Positions 61,701 to 64,000 of a stretch of DNA of 64,000 nucleotides are shown piece by piece. The notes beneath the pieces are model-generated. The model was not told the origin of the DNA. It saw only the letters and a list, made by a program, of their open reading frames with translations, and did no database searches. The first letter of the stretch is position 1. Each line of letters opens with the position of its first letter. The position numbers and the translations under genes are program-made. Source of the DNA: Eonycteris spelaea (Eukaryota; Chordata; Mammalia; Chiroptera; Pteropodidae); contig PUFA01000143.1 in assembly GCA_003508835.1 (NCBI GenBank), positions 4,055,501 through 4,119,500 on the forward strand. Direction: 5' to 3'.

Positions 61701-62165
61701 CTAAAACTTGAAGTTTTGTTGAGGTAATTTATTTATGAATTCATTCAATGTGCATATTGGTACACACCTCAGTGGCCCAACAGAAATACAGGACTTGACA
61801 TGAGTAACAAAGTAACCATGTAGAGGTTGGACAGCCCTGCATTGGACATGTTGGACCAACATTGGACATGTTGAAACCAGTCTACCTTTGAGCTAACTTG
61901 GTATGAAACACTGCTAAGTAGGACTCTATCAGAGGGTGGTGACCAACAACCTGATCAGATCCTCTCTCCTAAGCACGAATGATCTATGCACCTATGGAAG
62001 GTACTACCTGAAGTTGAAACTCCACATTTTGGACAATGGTGCCATGTTGCTCTGCTGCTTCAGGAAGCCCACTCCTTTCCAGCTCTGGGAGTACTGGGCC
62101 AGAGGCCAGGATGACGATGTGGTTCTGTTATACTTACATTTCCATGAGCTTTTAATTTAATTTAT
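61700..62165. other. Unassigned moderately GC-rich segment
   Basis: It contains a short direct repeat ('cattggacatgttg' at about 61841 and 61862) and a 75-codon open frame (61936-62160, GTG at the first codon) without recognised similarity. It may be a piece of an old LTR or a gene fossil. Confidence 0.3.
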
Positions 62166-62925
62166 ATTCCTCTTAAATTGAGGTATTAATTACATACCAT
62201 AAACCACCATTTTAAAGTGTACAAATCAGTGGTTTGTAGTAATCCATAGAATTCTGCAACTATCCCAGAACATTCCAGAATGATGGACATTTGGGCTGTT
62301 TCCATTTTTGGCTATTAAAAATAATGCTGTTATTTATAATAAAACATTAGTGTACAAGTCTCTGTTGACACATATGTTTTCATTTGTAGATACCTAAGAA
62401 TAGAATTGCTGAGTTATATGGTAACTCTTTAATCATTTGAGGAACTGTTTTGGCTGTTTTTTTAAAGTAGCTGTGCTACATTACTACCAGCAATGTACGA
62501 TGGTTCCAATCTCTCTACTTTCTTGTCAACACTCTTTCTCTTTGATTCTAGACATCCTAGTGGATGTATTTTATTGTGTTCCCCACCCCCATCATTAATG
62601 ATGCTGAGCATCTTTTTGCTAGCTATGTATTTCTTTAGAGAAATGTTCATTTAAATCCTTTGCCCATCTAAAAAATTGAGTTCTTTGTTGATTTATTGTT
62701 GAGTTGTAAGAGTTCTTAAATATTTTAGATACTAGACCAGATATGTGGCTTACAAGTATTTTCTTCCATTCTTTAGATTGTCGTTTTCACTTTTTCGATA
62801 GTATTCTTTAATGAACAAAAGTTTAAGATTTGATGCAGCTTAATTTTTCTTTATTTCTTGTTTGGTTACTTGTACATTTGATTTTATATCTAAGAAATCA
62901 TTGCTTAGTCCAAGGTCATTATGGT
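62165..62925 (-). mobile_element. L1 fragment, antisense
   Basis: L1 3' UTR and ORF2 complement ('gatggacatttgggctgtt', 'tagaattgctgagttatat', 'caagtattttcttccatt'). It continues after the insertion at about 63555 ('cttttacatttaggtctga'). Confidence 0.8.
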
Positions 62926-62929
62926 GGTT

Positions 62930-63345
62930 AGTTTTATGTGTCAATATGGCTAGGTTATAGTAACCAGTTATTTAATCAAATACTAATCTGGGTGTTACTT
63001 TGAAGATATTTTGTAAGTGTGGTTAACATCTACAGTAAGTTGACTTTAAAGATTACTTTCAATAATGTGATTAGGCCTTATCTAATAGTTGAAGGCCATA
63101 AAAGCAAAATTTGAGGCTTCCTGGATAAGAAGAAATCATGCTTGAAGACTGTATCAAGTCCTGCCTGAATTTCCAGTGTGCTGGACTGCTTTATGCATTT
63201 CAGACTGATCAGCCCCACAATCATTTGAGCCAATTCCTTAAAAATAACTCTATCTCTTGCCTATCTTCATCCATCTATCCATCCATCCATCCATCCATCC
63301 ATCCATCATTTATCTACTATTGGTTCTGACTTATACAGTAACAAA
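62930..63345 (+). mobile_element. LTR-like interspersed repeat inserted in L1
   Basis: 'ggtggttagttttatgtgt', 'gtgattaggccttatctaa', 'gactgatcagccccacaat' and 'gagccaattccttaaaaat', then a CATC microsatellite and 'tattggttctgacttatac'. The end resembles the repeat at 1-747, so both are probably from related families. Confidence 0.55.
63261..63307. repeat. (CATC)n microsatellite
   Basis: About nine CATC units with two interruptions at the left side, within the LTR-like repeat. Confidence 0.9.
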
Positions 63346-63349
63346 GATT

Positions 63350-63550
63350 TATTAATGTGGAGAAATTGGAACCATCATACATTGCTGATAGGAATGTATT
63401 GCAGCCATTTTGAAAAACAGGTAGACATTTCCTCAAATGATTAAATAGTTACCATTATAACTAAGCAATTCCATTCTTAGTTATCTACAAATGAAAATGT
63501 CCACACAGAGACTTGTACACTAATGTTTACAACATCATTATTTAGTAGAA
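63350..63550 (+). mobile_element. L1 fragment in sense orientation, inverted copy of 62328-62516
   Basis: 'gagaaattggaaccatcat', 'acttgtacactaatgttta' are L1 3' sequence on the + strand, whereas the surrounding L1 is antisense. It shares several non-consensus bases with the complement of 62328-62516. Confidence 0.75.
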
Positions 63551-63554
63551 GAAA

Positions 63555-64000
63555 ATGAAGATCTATGTTTTTTTCTAAGAATTTTATACTTTTAGCTTTT
63601 ACATTTAGGTCTGATCTGTTTTGAGTTAATTTTTGTGTATGAAGGAGGGTTCCAAATTCTTTTTTGTATAGTGGATATCCAGTTATCTCAGTGCCATTTG
63701 CTGAATGGTCCTGGTATCCATGTTGAAAATCAATTGGCCATATATATGGGGTTATTTCCGGACACTCATTTCTGTTCCATGGATTTCTATGTATACACTT
63801 AATGGTAGTACCACACTGTCTTGATTACTATAGCTTTGTAGTAAGTTTGGAAATCAAGATGTGTGGGTCCTGCAATTTTGTACGTTCTCAAGAACAAAAA
63901 GACCCTATTCTGGTGGGTTGGTTTGTATTTTGGTTTGGTTTGGTTTGGTTTGGGGTTTTTGTTTTGTTTTTTTTTTTTTTTTTTTTGCGTTTCTATATGA
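63555..64000 (-). mobile_element. L1 ORF2 fragment, antisense, running off the window
   Basis: 'gttttgagttaatttttgt', 'cagtgccatttgctgaatg' and 'cactgtcttgattactata' follow on from the L1 at 62165-62925. The TTTGG repeat and T-run at 63930-63986 lie at its end. Confidence 0.8.
63929..63986. repeat. (TTTGG)n and T-rich low-complexity sequence
   Basis: Four to five TTTGG units followed by a T-rich run of about 30 bases near the window end. Confidence 0.85.

Noticed and set aside
63261..63307. CRISPR-like regular repeat
   Set aside because: Simple CATC microsatellite without spacers in a mammalian genome.

Overview
The window is mammalian nuclear DNA: AT-rich, intron-bearing and crowded with L1, L2, MIR, hAT and endogenous-retrovirus copies. 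No bacterial, plasmid or CRISPR structure was seen. Two retroposed copies of 5S rRNA that share non-5S substitutions, together with an L1 type whose 3' end resembles bat L1s, suggest a fruit bat (Pteropodidae) or a close relative. The species call is inference from recalled repeat families. The gene content is certain.

Only one protein gene is supported: UBE2V2 (MMS2), on the + strand, in four coding exons (26311-26326, 39587-39733, 44375-44500, 52512-52658) behind a CpG-island promoter at about 26100-26780. All splice junctions are canonical and the encoded residues agree with the mammalian 145-aa protein. The exception is exon 2, which lacks two bases of the expected 149, so as written the frame stops after about 30 codons.

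Layout. Positions 1-26000 are intergenic and consist largely of mobile DNA: LTR pieces; a 5S-derived SINE (4010-4192); a minus-strand gammaretrovirus-like provirus cut down to about 3.75 kb (4883-8636); a plus-strand class I ERV remnant (about 10600-15200) carrying a solo LTR with a perfect 5-bp target duplication (12571-13115); an old antisense L1 (15200-18370); and a nearly full-length, younger antisense L1 (18380-24430). UBE2V2 follows. Its introns hold L1, L2, MIR, hAT and Tigger-like copies, the second 5S-derived SINE, MaLR-like LTRs nested in an L1, and a G-rich block with a canonical G-quadruplex motif. The stop codon at 52656 is followed by a long AT-rich region with several AATAAA sites, and the window ends in L1 pieces, two of which form an inverted pair.

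No new multi-gene system was found. The points most worth checking are the UBE2V2 exon 2 frameshift, a 71-bp LTR segment shared in inverted orientation with a nearby different LTR, the serially deleted provirus, the two related 5S SINEs, the inverted L1 pair and the G-quadruplex/12-bp repeat block.
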